Notes under the pieces: model-generated
Told to the model about the DNA's origin: nothing
Seen by the model: only the letters and a program-made list of their open reading frames with translations
Database searches by the model: none
Assembly (NCBI GenBank): GCA_025331565.1
Contig: JAFREQ010000026.1
Span: 5,130,001 to 5,194,000 of the forward strand
Direction of reading: 5' to 3'
DNA length: 64,000 nucleotides
Origin: Holacanthus passer
Lineage: Eukaryota; Chordata; Actinopteri; Pomacanthidae
Made by a program: the position numbers and the translations under genes
Shown: positions 1-11,318 of the stretch, piece by piece
Numbering within the stretch: position 1 is the stretch's first letter
How the letters are laid out: the number at the start of each line of letters is the position of its first letter

Positions 1-42
1 TTTGGTACTTTCAGTCAATGTTGATATGTGGAAACTGGACCA

Positions 43-48
43 GGATAT

Positions 49-83
<35 letters not shown>

Positions 84-316
84 GTTTCACACTCTGGTCT
101 TTAATTACAGACACACACACTTTGTGAATACATGCACATGGAGTCACATGTCATTATAGACTCGTACATACAGTATAATTAGCTAATACGTGTTTGAACA
201 TGGAGCCACACACACACACACACACACATACACACACACATTGAGGAAACTCCTGTACATGTCATTATCAACACACCTGCTTGTACATGTAGATACACTC
301 ATACTTTAGGATATGG

Positions 317-349
<33 letters not shown>

Positions 350-470
350 GTTTCACACTCTGGTCTTTAATTACAGACACACACACTTTGTGAATACATG
401 CACATGGAGTTGTGAATACATGCACAGTATAATTAGCTAATACAGTGTTTGAACATGTTTGAACATGGAG

Positions 471-515
<45 letters not shown>

Positions 516-587
516 GGAAACTCCTGTACATGTCATTATCAACACACCTGCTTGTACATGTAGATACACTCATACTTTAGGATATGG

Positions 588-620
<33 letters not shown>
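43..620. repeat. 266-bp tandem duplication built around (AC)n
   Basis: A block beginning AGTGTTTCACACTCTGG (81) recurs at 347 with period 266 and includes TCTTTAATTACAGACAC, the motif ending GAACATGGAGCC, and TGAGGAAACTCCTGTACATG. (AC)n runs occur at the joints (about 50-80, 208-240, 316-346, 472-510, 591-618). The second copy has a small local rearrangement (a duplicated TGTGAATACATGCACA). Confidence 0.9.
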
Positions 621-622
<2 letters not shown>

Positions 623-1384
623 TGTTTGTACTTCTATAGTTGTGAGGTCCCTCATCTGACCTTAACCCTTCAAACCAGGTCTGAACCATCTGACCAGCCA
701 GAACTTCTCACTCTAAAGGTCTGAGACTCAAATTGGTTCTCACAAAGATAGATGCAGCCGTGCACGCACACACACGCGCGCGCGCACACACACGTGGGCG
801 TCCGAGGAAGACGTCCAGAGAGAGACAGCGATCCCACACTCCGCTCCAACCCAAACACTGCCTCTGGTTTCAGTGGAGCCTCCAAACAGAAACCGGCTCG
901 ACTATTTTTACAGGCAAACTATTTTTAGCTTCTTTCTGCTTCTTTTCGGCAGCAGCGGCAGTTTGGCCACACAGAGTCCGTGAGAGCTGCAGCTCTGAGT
1001 CAATACGCAGAACAATGCGCTCGGCGTCCACACGCAGGCCGAGCCGGAGCGACCGGTCTGCGGCTCCTCGCCGGCGGCCGACGACAGGCCGCAGCTGCAC
1101 ACATTATTGGAATTCTGGGAGATTAGCAGACAGACAGGGGTCGTTTTAAGCTCCGTCAATGCTGCAAATGACAGGCTGTCACAGCACCGACCGACGGCTC
1201 GACCAGAGGCCCCCAGGGGCCCCGCTGGGGGCCGGCATTACACGTAACCCCCCCGAGGGCCAGACTGAGGAGCAGTTTACAGTCAGCAGCAGATCGAGAC
1301 AGAAACAGGAGCCGCTCTGAGTCAATGAATAGAAACAGATTATTACATCATGCAACTATGACATCAGCTTATTTATCATCATCA

Positions 1385-1419
<35 letters not shown>

Positions 1420-3615
1420 CACTGTGTCAACAACAGCACTTTCTAAACAACATATAACTATGTTCTTTTAGTGAAAAACTTTGCCTTCAGAAACAACAAA
1501 TTCAATAAGAAAAATCAAAATAATTTGTAGACAAACTTTTCAGGCTTCTGGTTTTTTTCAGCTGCCACTAAATGAACAAACACCTGAGGGGGCGGGGCCG
1601 AGTCAGGTGGTCTGCAGGGTGGAGGAGAGGAGAGAAGTGTGGCAGCGCTTCAGTATCATCATCATCATCATCATCATCATCGTGTGTCACATCCTTCCTG
1701 GGATGTTTCCATGTTTGGTGTCGCTCTTGTTTCCGTCTCTATGTTCACGTAGACTCACAACGAGCTGCCCGCCGTGTTACAGCTCCGAATGAACGCAGCT
1801 GTTCTCTTTATTGCGGTGGTCTGACTCTCAGGACATGAAACTGGTGACAGGAAACTGTCCCGACTGGTCGACCGACGTTCAGTCTGTCATTAATGTTTCT
1901 AACGCTTTGGTCTCTGAGCAGCTTCCATCTGGGTTCAGTACAAATAAAGATTCAGGACTTTGCTGAAAATATTAAAACATTATCATGTTTTATCTTTGTT
2001 AAAGATTGACGTCTTCAGTGAGCAGTGAGCGAATGAGCGGGTTTGAAGCTGACAGAGAAGGAAAGAAACCAGAGTTCAGTCCGATGAGGCGAGAGTGAAA
2101 CCAGGTCGTCGTCCCAGCGGCTCGATGAACACACACAGCAAACAGGGTGTTTGTCAGCGGACTTCCTGCTGCTCACTGAAACACCGAGGCGCTGGAGCCG
2201 CTCCAGACTCTGCAGACCCGACATCATGAGACTGAGTTCATGTGGAGCCAGCTGTTCATCCTCCTCCTCTCCTCCTCATCCTCGGCCTGACCTCACCAGC
2301 ACAGAACTGCCTTATTTACACAAAGACAAGAAGTCGCTTATTCTGACGGCGCGTGTGACTGAACTGTCGACCACGTGAAGCCGAGCTGAACGAAGAACAT
2401 GAGCTCGCTTTACGGACGAGGACAGAAAAGAAACTCTGAGTCGCAACTCAGTCAAATCTGAAGACACAGACGCGAAGCTCATATTTTGAAATTCAGTGTG
2501 ACTGATAAATATAAATCTCCATAAATCCACTTAGAAACCAGAGAAAAAGACGCCGCAGGACTTTAATACTCTGATCGTCGTCTGTTTGTCCGTGAGTTCA
2601 CTGCCGGGAAAAAATGGGGCTCAACCTTTAACTGAAGAGCTTCGAGCACAAACACCAAGAAAAATAAAAAAGAGTGACAGAATCTTGACATGACTGAAGC
2701 TCAGATTGTCTCATCGACAGGTTTCATATCCTCCGTTCATTCACAGACACTGACTCTGCTTTGAAAACCTGCCGACAGACAAAAATCAAACAACTTTAAA
2801 TTTCATAAAACTTATTCTGAAAACAAGAACATACGTCGCTCCTGCCTAACACATGTAGTGACTCTTCAGTTCCACAGGGGGCGTAGTGACGACTCACATG
2901 TTCCAGAGCTACCGATCTGTTCACGCCTCCGTCACTTTATTCAACATTGGAAGCAGTTTCATCCAATAAATTATTGAAGAGGGGAAATTAGTTAACAAGT
3001 AATTCTGGTTGTAAACGATGCAGCTTTCAAAGGTTTAAGGAAACATCTCTGAGCAGGGAAAGGCCTTCATCCTGTCTGCTGAGTAACACTGAATGTAAAC
3101 GCTGCTGTGATCACTGACGTCATGAGGGATCATCCTCCGGGGACCACGAACATCCGCAGTCACTGTCCGCGCACCACAATACAGTAACGTGAACCGTAAA
3201 TGTGTTTGAGCTGAATCCCCGTCGTGTCAGAGCTTTGCAGATACGAGGTTTTCGGCAGACGTCGGGTTCAGATCAGATCTCTGAGCTTTCATGAACTTCA
3301 CTGCTGCCTGAAGGGAAACTGACGACAGAGGAATGTTTGTCTCTGACACAGCTCGCATCCATCCTCATGACACTGAATGGAAACTGGCAGGAGGATTTGT
3401 TGTTGATGTCTTTGTCCTGATTGGTCAAGTTAACAGGAAGAGTCGTGTGTTTGTCTTTTTGTCAACAAATCTCACGTTCGCGTCTCTCAACACTGTCTGA
3501 CTTCCTGTTTGTGGCTCTCAGCTTTACGTCCATTGGTGCCTACTGAAGATGTAAATCTTTAAAAACACTTCACAAATATATAGTTTCATGTTTAATGTTG
3601 TCAGACGTTACTCGA
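621..3615. other. intergenic, no gene recognised
   Basis: Contains an (ATC)/(ATT)n tract (1374-1418), an (ATC)n tract (1654-1681), a CpG-richer patch (about 1000-1100), a GC-rich palindromic stretch near 1207-1234 and two MEF2-like sites (902-928). A short piece near 3125-3160 resembles the end of the GCTAACATG dispersed repeat. Open frames are short and unsupported. Confidence 0.6.
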
Positions 3616-3984
3616 ACAGGTGGAAACAGTTCATGTGTTGGGGACTATTTTCAGCGGCGGATGAATCCACATTTGGTCTCTAGTGAGTCTTTGTGTTTGT
3701 GGGATTGAGTCCAGATAAACTACAGTGTGTGAAGACAGATCAGACTGAGACACAGAGGAAGAAGACAGATCAGACTGAGACACAGAGGAAGAAGACAGAT
3801 CAGACTGAGACACAGAGGACAAAGACAGATCAGACTGAGACACAGAGGACGAAGACAGATCAGACTGAGACACAGAGGACGAAGACAGAGACACAGAGGA
3901 CGAAGACAGATCAGACTGAGACACAGAGGAAGAAGACAGATCAGACTGAGACACAGAAGACGAAGACAGATCAGACTGAGAGAC
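3616..3984 (+). repeat. minisatellite element A: 30-bp unit, about 8-9 copies, with unique flank
   Basis: About 110 bp of flank (3616-3730, including GGGGACTATTTTCAGCGGCG) leads into tandem GAAGACAGATCAGACTGAG units of 30 bp (3731-3984). One unit (about 3881-3901) lacks 9 bp. The same flank and unit occur inverted at 43.3-43.77 kb. The 10-residue periodic open frames are artefacts of a unit length divisible by three. Confidence 0.9.
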
Positions 3985-4843
3985 ACAGACGTGACATTTG
4001 TTTGACTCTGGTTTGATGTTTAACTACATCTTCAGTGTGACTCTGTAATTTTCAGTGTAAACAGAAGAACGAGGCAGCAGAAGCTCGACTACAGCTCCCA
4101 TGAGACACTGGCTCAGACTCTTAAGATGGCCGCCGCGTGTCTGATCAGGTGATCACACGGATCTACGACGGAGTCGTAGAGACAGACGTCACGCTGACAC
4201 CCGACCTGATCAACATCAGACTAACTGATGTTTTCTGTCAGTGTTCAGTTCAGTTTGTGTTTCAGTGACACAAAGAGAACGAACGCACAGAGGAGTCGAA
4301 GTCAGGAGGTCGGACGGCATCATTTCACCGTCCGTCTCGTCTCCTCGCTTCGGCAGCTGCTTCCCTTAAATCTGCATCGTTTGTTTTCTGAACTCTTTGA
4401 CTGTTCTGCTTAATGAACTGATGGATGTTTTTGTGTACGAAGACACGAAGCCAGCAGTTACTTTTCATCTGTCACAGTGATGGAGTGCGTTCAGGATTAT
4501 CGCTGCTTCCAGCCTCCTCCGCTCCGTCCGTCCCCCCAGCGGCTCCATTAGGTCCGACTCCAAACATTGTTCGAACCCACAGAGCTTCACTTCACTTCTA
4601 CTGATCTTAAAGTCTCAGGCTTGTCATTTTGAAATGTGTCTGAAAATGATGCGGCCGACATGTAGAATATTTCAATTTGAGTGCAGCAGCCATAAAAAAT
4701 ATTCAGTTTGAGGTTTTGGTAAACAGATTCAACAAAGAGCTGGAACAGAATCTACTGAACATACAGCACGATACTGACGGGCTTTTTTCAATTAAGAGGG
4801 CAACAAAAGAAAATTTAGCAGATATGAAATGTGATGCCTGGTA

Positions 4844-4885
<42 letters not shown>

Positions 4886-5444
4886 CTAAGGAGGTGGTGT
4901 TTTTTCACCATCATAGTCAGGCTTCAGCAGACCTCATCAGACACGATGCTCGGACGACTTCCTCTCTCTGAATGTGCGACACACCAGCAGAGAGACGACG
5001 TGAACTGATTCCGACATCAGATCAGTTTATATATATATACATATATCACTTTATACCTTTGTGAATATGTGTGACGTCTATCTAAAATTGTGTATTTACT
5101 AAAATCTGTTTGTTTGCTTTTTTGTAAAATATGTCAAATTAATAATTGTCGCCCAGTGTGTGTTGTGTTTCCACCAGGTGTGTGTTGTGTTTACACCAGG
5201 TGTGTGATGTCACCTGGTTTTGTGAACTGCTCTGCCGGGGGCTTGTTGTGATCCAGCGCCGCCCTGTTGGCTGTTTGTGTGCACGTGTGTTTTCCATGAT
5301 GGCTTCAGTGGTCGGTTGGTTTGTATGTAAATGAGAGAGAGGATCCATGTGATCCAAGTGTTCTGTATGAAAAGACCAACAAAGTGTCCGTCTGTGGCCG
5401 GGAGCCAGATAATAAGTGTTTGTGATCATGTTATTACTGTCCTG

Positions 5445-5488
<44 letters not shown>

Positions 5489-5591
5489 AGTGACTGTCTA
5501 TGTCAGGAATGTAAACGCAGTGCGGTGAGGTGTGTTTACGCCCCCGTCGCTCTGCCCCGCCCACCTCAGAGAGAGCTACTGCTTTGAGGAT

Positions 5592-5646
<55 letters not shown>

Positions 5647-5911
5647 GCAGTTCCACACTTGTGAGGACCCTCATGAAACCCTAATGCAGACACTGGCCCC
5701 TCACTGTGGCCCTTTACCTGAACCTGAACTTCATTCTAAGCCTTAAAAGTGTGAACCTTCAAACATCCTTTGAATTTGTGACGACCGTCCAAAATGTCCT
5801 CACTTTCCAAAAATGTTGTTTCAAGTACACACACACACACACACACAGACACACACCCAGCGTGGTGTGTATTCCCGCCTGCAGTCCCTGTCATTCAGAG
5901 CTATGTGAGGA

Positions 5912-5952
<41 letters not shown>

Positions 5953-7185
5953 GAAGCGTGGTGAGGAGACTGAGTGTGGTGTTAACACTGATCGACCAAC
6001 TCCCTTCATTATCTGTCTGGGACTAATCCAGACTAATCCAGACTAATCCAGGCTGATACGTCCTGATACCTGCATCCATCTAAAGATTTAGCCCAGAATC
6101 AGGAGGACGAGACTCCAGGACCGTCCAGACCAGCTCAGGAGGGCAACGTCACAAAGTGTTAATGCTTCCAACACTGGAACTGCAGACGCTTGATATTAGT
6201 GAACCAGGAGAAGCAAAGACCTCGCAGGCTGACTGGACTGGAAAAACATGCCTCCGCTCCGTATGAAGATTAATATGAATTAGCTGCATTGACGTGTTAC
6301 TCATCTGTGGCAGTTTGTGCACACAGAGATCAGACACCAATCGATCCACCGACGGACAAACTCGTTCATCTCGTTCGTCAAAGTTAAAAGAACAGAGTGA
6401 GCTGAAGCAGCCGATCAGAGCTGATACAGCATCAGTGAGGCCGAAGTCCTGGAAATCGAACCTCGACAGGGCAGAAATGTGACGACTGTCTGTCCAGCGT
6501 CGCTTTACAGGACGACATTAAAACATCAGTGGGCCCGAGTGAACAGATATCAGAGCTCGAAGCAGCTTTTCCATCCAGCAGCAGTTTGAACTGGATTCAG
6601 AGTTTCAGCTTGTTTGTTCTTGATTCTCATCTCGTGGTATTTTTCACTTATTTGTTAACATGGAAACAAAACTGAACGAGGTGGACGAATGAAAACAATT
6701 CACCAAACTGTCCTGGAGCGGATTTGCTTTGACGCTCCGTAATTATCCACCCAGACATGTTTAATCTGGGATTTTGTTCAAAAATGATCTTCAAAAGCTC
6801 TAAAACTATTTGCTATTTTTCTAATAGAATGGGATGAAAGGGAGTGCAGACGTCCCGGCCTGAGTCAGCGCGGCGCTGCTGCAGCGACACATGAAGCCGC
6901 TGTATCATTCTGTATTGTTGTAAACACACAGCGTGTTGAAAGGTGAGTCTGTCAAACAGATCAGGTCCTGTCATGTTTCACAGAGGAGTGTGTGTGTGTG
7001 TGGGGGGGGGGGGTGATGAATGAAGCTGTGGTGTGTGTGGTTAACTCAACTTTATTACAGTGACACTGCAGTGGATCCGTGTGTGGCAACGAGCCAGAGA
7101 CAGAGACACAAACACAGGACTGTGTGTCTCCAACATACCTGACGAGAGTCAAAGAAACATTCCAGCATTTTCAGAAATCCTTCTC
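3985..7185. other. intergenic with microsatellites
   Basis: Holds (GT)n at 4846-4883, 5447-5487 and 5913-5949, (AC)n at 5593-5644 and 5827-5857, a short (TA)n near 5028-5046, three tandem GACTAATCCA decamers (6021-6050) and a G-run near 7002-7012. No gene recognised. Confidence 0.6.
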
Positions 7186-7189
7186 TGTT

Positions 7190-7310
7190 TTCACCAGAGT
7201 CACATGTTTCACACTAATATCAGTTTCATCTCTGTGTCTGGCTCAGGTGTGTTTAGCCTAGCTTAGCACAAAGACTGGAAGCGGAGGGAAACTGTTAGCA
7301 TAACTCCATT
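7190..7310 (-). repeat. dispersed repeat B, copy 1
   Basis: Contains CAGTTTCATCTCTGTGT and TTAGCCTAGCTTAGCACAAA, shared with 25535-25690 and, in the opposite orientation, with 54085-54250. I recognise it from memory as a very common teleost interspersed repeat; the class is not assigned. Confidence 0.6.
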
Positions 7311-9427
7311 GAGAGAGAAAACAATCCAACTTCCAGCTGCGAGTCTGATTTACATGTTGGATGTTTTAACCAGCTCGTCAGTCGGGGGGATGTCCTTTAA
7401 TCTGAAACTCAAAACGTCACTGCTCCACAGTCGGAAAATACTCTCCCTCGTATCTTAGTGTCAGGTCAGGGTTGGGGTTGGGGTATTTGTTTTATAGCTC
7501 ATAGTCACATGTCCGAAACTTCCTGTTATTGGACCAAATGGATCAGATTCTGATACGAAATGAGTGTTTCACAGTTTCACAGCCGCTCTGTTGCCGGAGT
7601 GCATCATGGGAAGAACCCAGAAGTTGAAGGATCCGTGTGGCCACGACGGCGTCGATCGTGGAGGGTCGACGTCAGGTTTCCATCTAAATGTCACACAAGT
7701 TGTAGCTGAATTTTCTCTTTGCTTCATGTTCGTCATCATTTATTCGCTGAGGCTGCTTTCATTTGCTTTTCATCCACACAGACAACTTTTCTGTTTCTTA
7801 ACTTTCTCTCCAATTTCTTTAAGTGTTTTAATGCACAAAATGAAAACGTGCACAAAAACAGGTGGATTGAAATGAACCTGTCTCTTATTTCACTTCTATT
7901 CCAATAAACAACACACAGCCTGTAGATCAGACCTGCAGTCGTTGGCAGCTTTATATTTTCCTCTCTGTTTGCCGGCAGCCTCGGCGCTAAGCTCGGCTCA
8001 AGGTCTCGGCCGAAACAAACTCGTTTGAACAGCAACATCTGAGGCGCAAAAGTGTCTCTACCTGTTTGAAATGTCGACACTCGAGGATGTTTTCAGAGCT
8101 CGCTCTTGTGGTTTTCGGGGCTCACAGAGAAACAAACTGAGGCGCTCGTTTGTTGGACTGAAAGCTCGTTACAGGTCGGTTTGAGCTGACAGGTTTCATT
8201 AAAGTCACATTTCTCTGCTCTGTTGTTGTTTGTATTTATTTATGTCTGTGCTGCTGTTTGGGTGAAAACAGGGATGAAAAAGGAGAAATTCCTCGATCCC
8301 AGATCCCATCTGTCTCTGTGGCTCCAGACTCAACTGTTGTTCTTCTTCTCCACTTCGAGACACAAAGAGTTTACAGTTTTCTTCCTGGGGTTTGGCTGCA
8401 TGAAACAGGAGGAAGTCCAGCGAGGTTACGGAGTGTCATGTGTTCAGACAGCATCTCCATCATGGTGTGTTTATGCAGAGGAAAGAAAAATGGGAGCCGT
8501 GTTTCAGGCCTCATGCAGCTCACTTTCACTGTTTGTTTGGAGCAGCTGAATCCGAGCTGCTTCGTCATTTTAACTCTTTCAAATTAGCTTCAGCGCTTTG
8601 ACCGAGCCTCGTGTCATACGTTTGCTTATAGGTTGAGTATTATTTGACATAAAAAGAGGAGCAAGTAAGACACATTTACAAAACTCAGCTCGACAGCTTC
8701 ATTGGAACATTTGGAACATGTGAAACATTTGAACTCAAGAATCACTTACTGGCTTTTTTACTCATGTGGTCGATGCACAGTTTGTTCCTTCAGGCATACG
8801 ATGATCAACAGGTGGTCGCATGTGGGGAGATGGTAAACACCGTCTTCTCTGACTGTCCACTGACTCCTGGTCGATGACCTTTGACCTCAGATGAAACTGT
8901 CCACACTCTCTGATGATGCATGTGATTAGTATAAATTCATTATGACAGGCAGGAGGTCATGTGACCGGGTCAGCAGCTCACCTGCGTGACATCTATCTAT
9001 AATTCCACTGTTGGACTGTAACAGATTTGAAAGAGATTCTGAATCTCCACCCAACAAAAGCATGAACGTATGTTTGAGTTTCAGAGGCCGTTCTCACAGA
9101 TATTTTCTCAGACCGCTCTCGTCCTCGGAGAGTCATCATGCTGATCCCGGCCGACGGATCCGCCGATGATTCTTCGCTCGGCTTCCTGCTGCTTGTTGTT
9201 GTGTTGCCTGGCGACGGCGGTCCGGCTGTCTGACAGTCTGACACAGGAATCAGCAGGAATCAGTCATAATGCAGCGCGACTGTGGATAAGCCTAAATACA
9301 CTGCGGGGGTATTTATGTGTGTAATGAGGAGGTAATCACACTTAACTTCACTCCTCCACACCCAGCCAATCCAGACTGAGGGCGGTGCCTTAATCCACCA
9401 ATTATTCACCTGTCTCCAATTAGATTG

Positions 9428-9463
<36 letters not shown>

Positions 9464-10439
9464 TAGCAACCAACCATCATATCCAAATCTCCATCTTTTT
9501 GGGGGACAGCTCTGAGTCGGCTGTTGGTCTTTTCACTGATCGTCGCTCTGAATCATTTCAGTGTGGTTTCAGATTTCTTCACTGAAACTGAAACTGCTCA
9601 GACGTCTGTGGTCGATGACTCCTTGTTTACTGTTGACGCTCACATTAGCAGCATTAAAGCACTATTTACACCTGAGCATGTCCCGTTTCCATCACAGGAC
9701 AAGAGCCGCTTATTAATATCCACAATTAATAAACACGCAGCCGCTTTAATGCCGCCTCTCCTGACTCACTCATGTACATGTCGTGTCCCGTCAGCTCGTC
9801 AACAGTCGCCCAAAAACTGCTGTTGGTTGAGTCAAGCCAGGCGTTAAGACAGGAACAAGTGGGATGTAATGATGAACGCATTAATGCATCAGTAACACAA
9901 TATCTCTTACTGAAACAGGCCGTTCTGCACGATGAGTGGTTTTGGAAGATTAGGTTTATTTTCATGGAAACACCGCTGCAGAGAGACGAACCGCAACTTT
10001 GAAGTTAACTCATCATCGGCATCAGATTTCTTTCCATGTCTCTGGTCCATGGTTAGTGTTGACTGTCGGCGTCTTCTTTCCGTCCTCGTGTCGTCCTCAC
10101 CTGCAGCTTCAGTGTTTGTTGTTTTCTGCATCTTGCTGCCGTTGTCGTCTAATCGTCTTTGGTCTACTGTTAGCGTCTCGTTGTCGTCGTCATTTTGTTG
10201 CCGTCTCTATCTTATTGCCGGTTGCTCTGCATTGGCTGCAGGAGGTCAGGTGACCTTTCAGGAGTCCGACACTAACTACGTGTTCATTATATATAAGAGA
10301 AACTTGGCAGAACGTCTTATTCGTTCTGGGAGAAGTGAAGGTAAAGTCGTTTATTTAAGCCTGAGATTTAATGACTAAACCTTTTCAAATGTACCATAAA
10401 CATTTATCATAAGAGACGTTGAGCTTAATAACTTTGTTC
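7311..10439. other. intergenic, no gene recognised
   Basis: Mostly low-complexity-free AT-rich sequence with one (AC)n tract (9431-9460). Several open frames of 60-148 codons have no recognisable domain and mutually overlap on both strands, so I do not call them. Confidence 0.5.
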
Positions 10440-10930
10440 TGATCTGGAGACAGAACTCATCCATCTCCGAGGCGGAGCCGAGGAAAATGTGCTCCCATCC
10501 ATCAGAGCGGACTGGAACAACATGCCTATTCCCCCTGTGGGGTGCAGCGCTGGTCAGCGCTGATGAGGCCCCCAGGGGCCCCGGGGCCAGCGGGCCTCGT
10601 AGCCATACTCGCCGTGTGTTATGTAGCGGACCACCGGCCGAGGCCCGCGGCGCTGTGTTTTCACAAAACATTCCCAGCGGCTCGGCAGCGGGGGCGTGGA
10701 GGTGGTGGAGGTGGTGCCGGGGGTGGGGGGACACGGAGAAATATCAGAAATTCTGTGGTTTGTGTCGGGCCGGGTGACCGGAGCCGAGCCCCAAACATCT
10801 TGTAAGAATAACAGTGGAGGAGAGCGGAGGCCTGGGCGGACGCCATGTTTGTGTGTTGGTACATTCCTGGTGTGTGTTTTATTTTTCCTGCTCTGTCCCC
10901 TCGCGCTCCGTCTTCCCGGGGGTTGGCCGG
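10440..10930. promoter_or_regulatory. orphan CpG-rich island
   Basis: About 490 bp with many CpG dinucleotides and high GC in an AT-rich neighbourhood, including the 16-bp GGCCCCCAGGGGCCCC also present near 1207. Frames on both strands are open because of the composition. It could be a promoter/first exon of an unseen transcript or a distal regulatory element about 20 kb downstream of cebpa. No gene recognised. Confidence 0.4.
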
Positions 10931-11285
10931 GTGGGGTGGGCACGGATAGCTGTGGTTTGGTTGGCGGTGTGAGGAGGGGGGGGGGGGGTAGTTTTTGGAT
11001 GGCGCTGCAGTTTGGAGGGCACGCGGAGGAATCCCAGCGGGCGACTATCAGATCGGAGGTCGAGCGCTCGGACTTCAAACCGGCCAGTGTGACGAGTGTG
11101 AAGACAACTCTTGTTTTGTTTTCTAATTCTTTTTATTCGCTTGTCCAGCCTCCTCCTCTCCTCCTCCTCCCCCCGCTTGTTTTTCTAAAGAACCCTCCTT
11201 GCCAAGAGCTGAAACAATAGCAAAGCTTTCCAAAGCCTCCCTGGCTTTAAACAATGCCATCAATCATAGTGAGAACGGCCGACAT

Positions 11286-11318
<33 letters not shown>

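Noticed and set aside
9151..9231. Short leucine-rich plus-strand ORF (MLIPADGSADDSSLGFLLL)
   Set aside because: 32 codons only, no signal-peptide-like processing or partner exon visible.
10375..11220. Overlapping 119-, 174- and 174-codon frames on both strands
   Set aside because: CpG-rich composition removes stops; they overlap antisense and no domain is recognisable.
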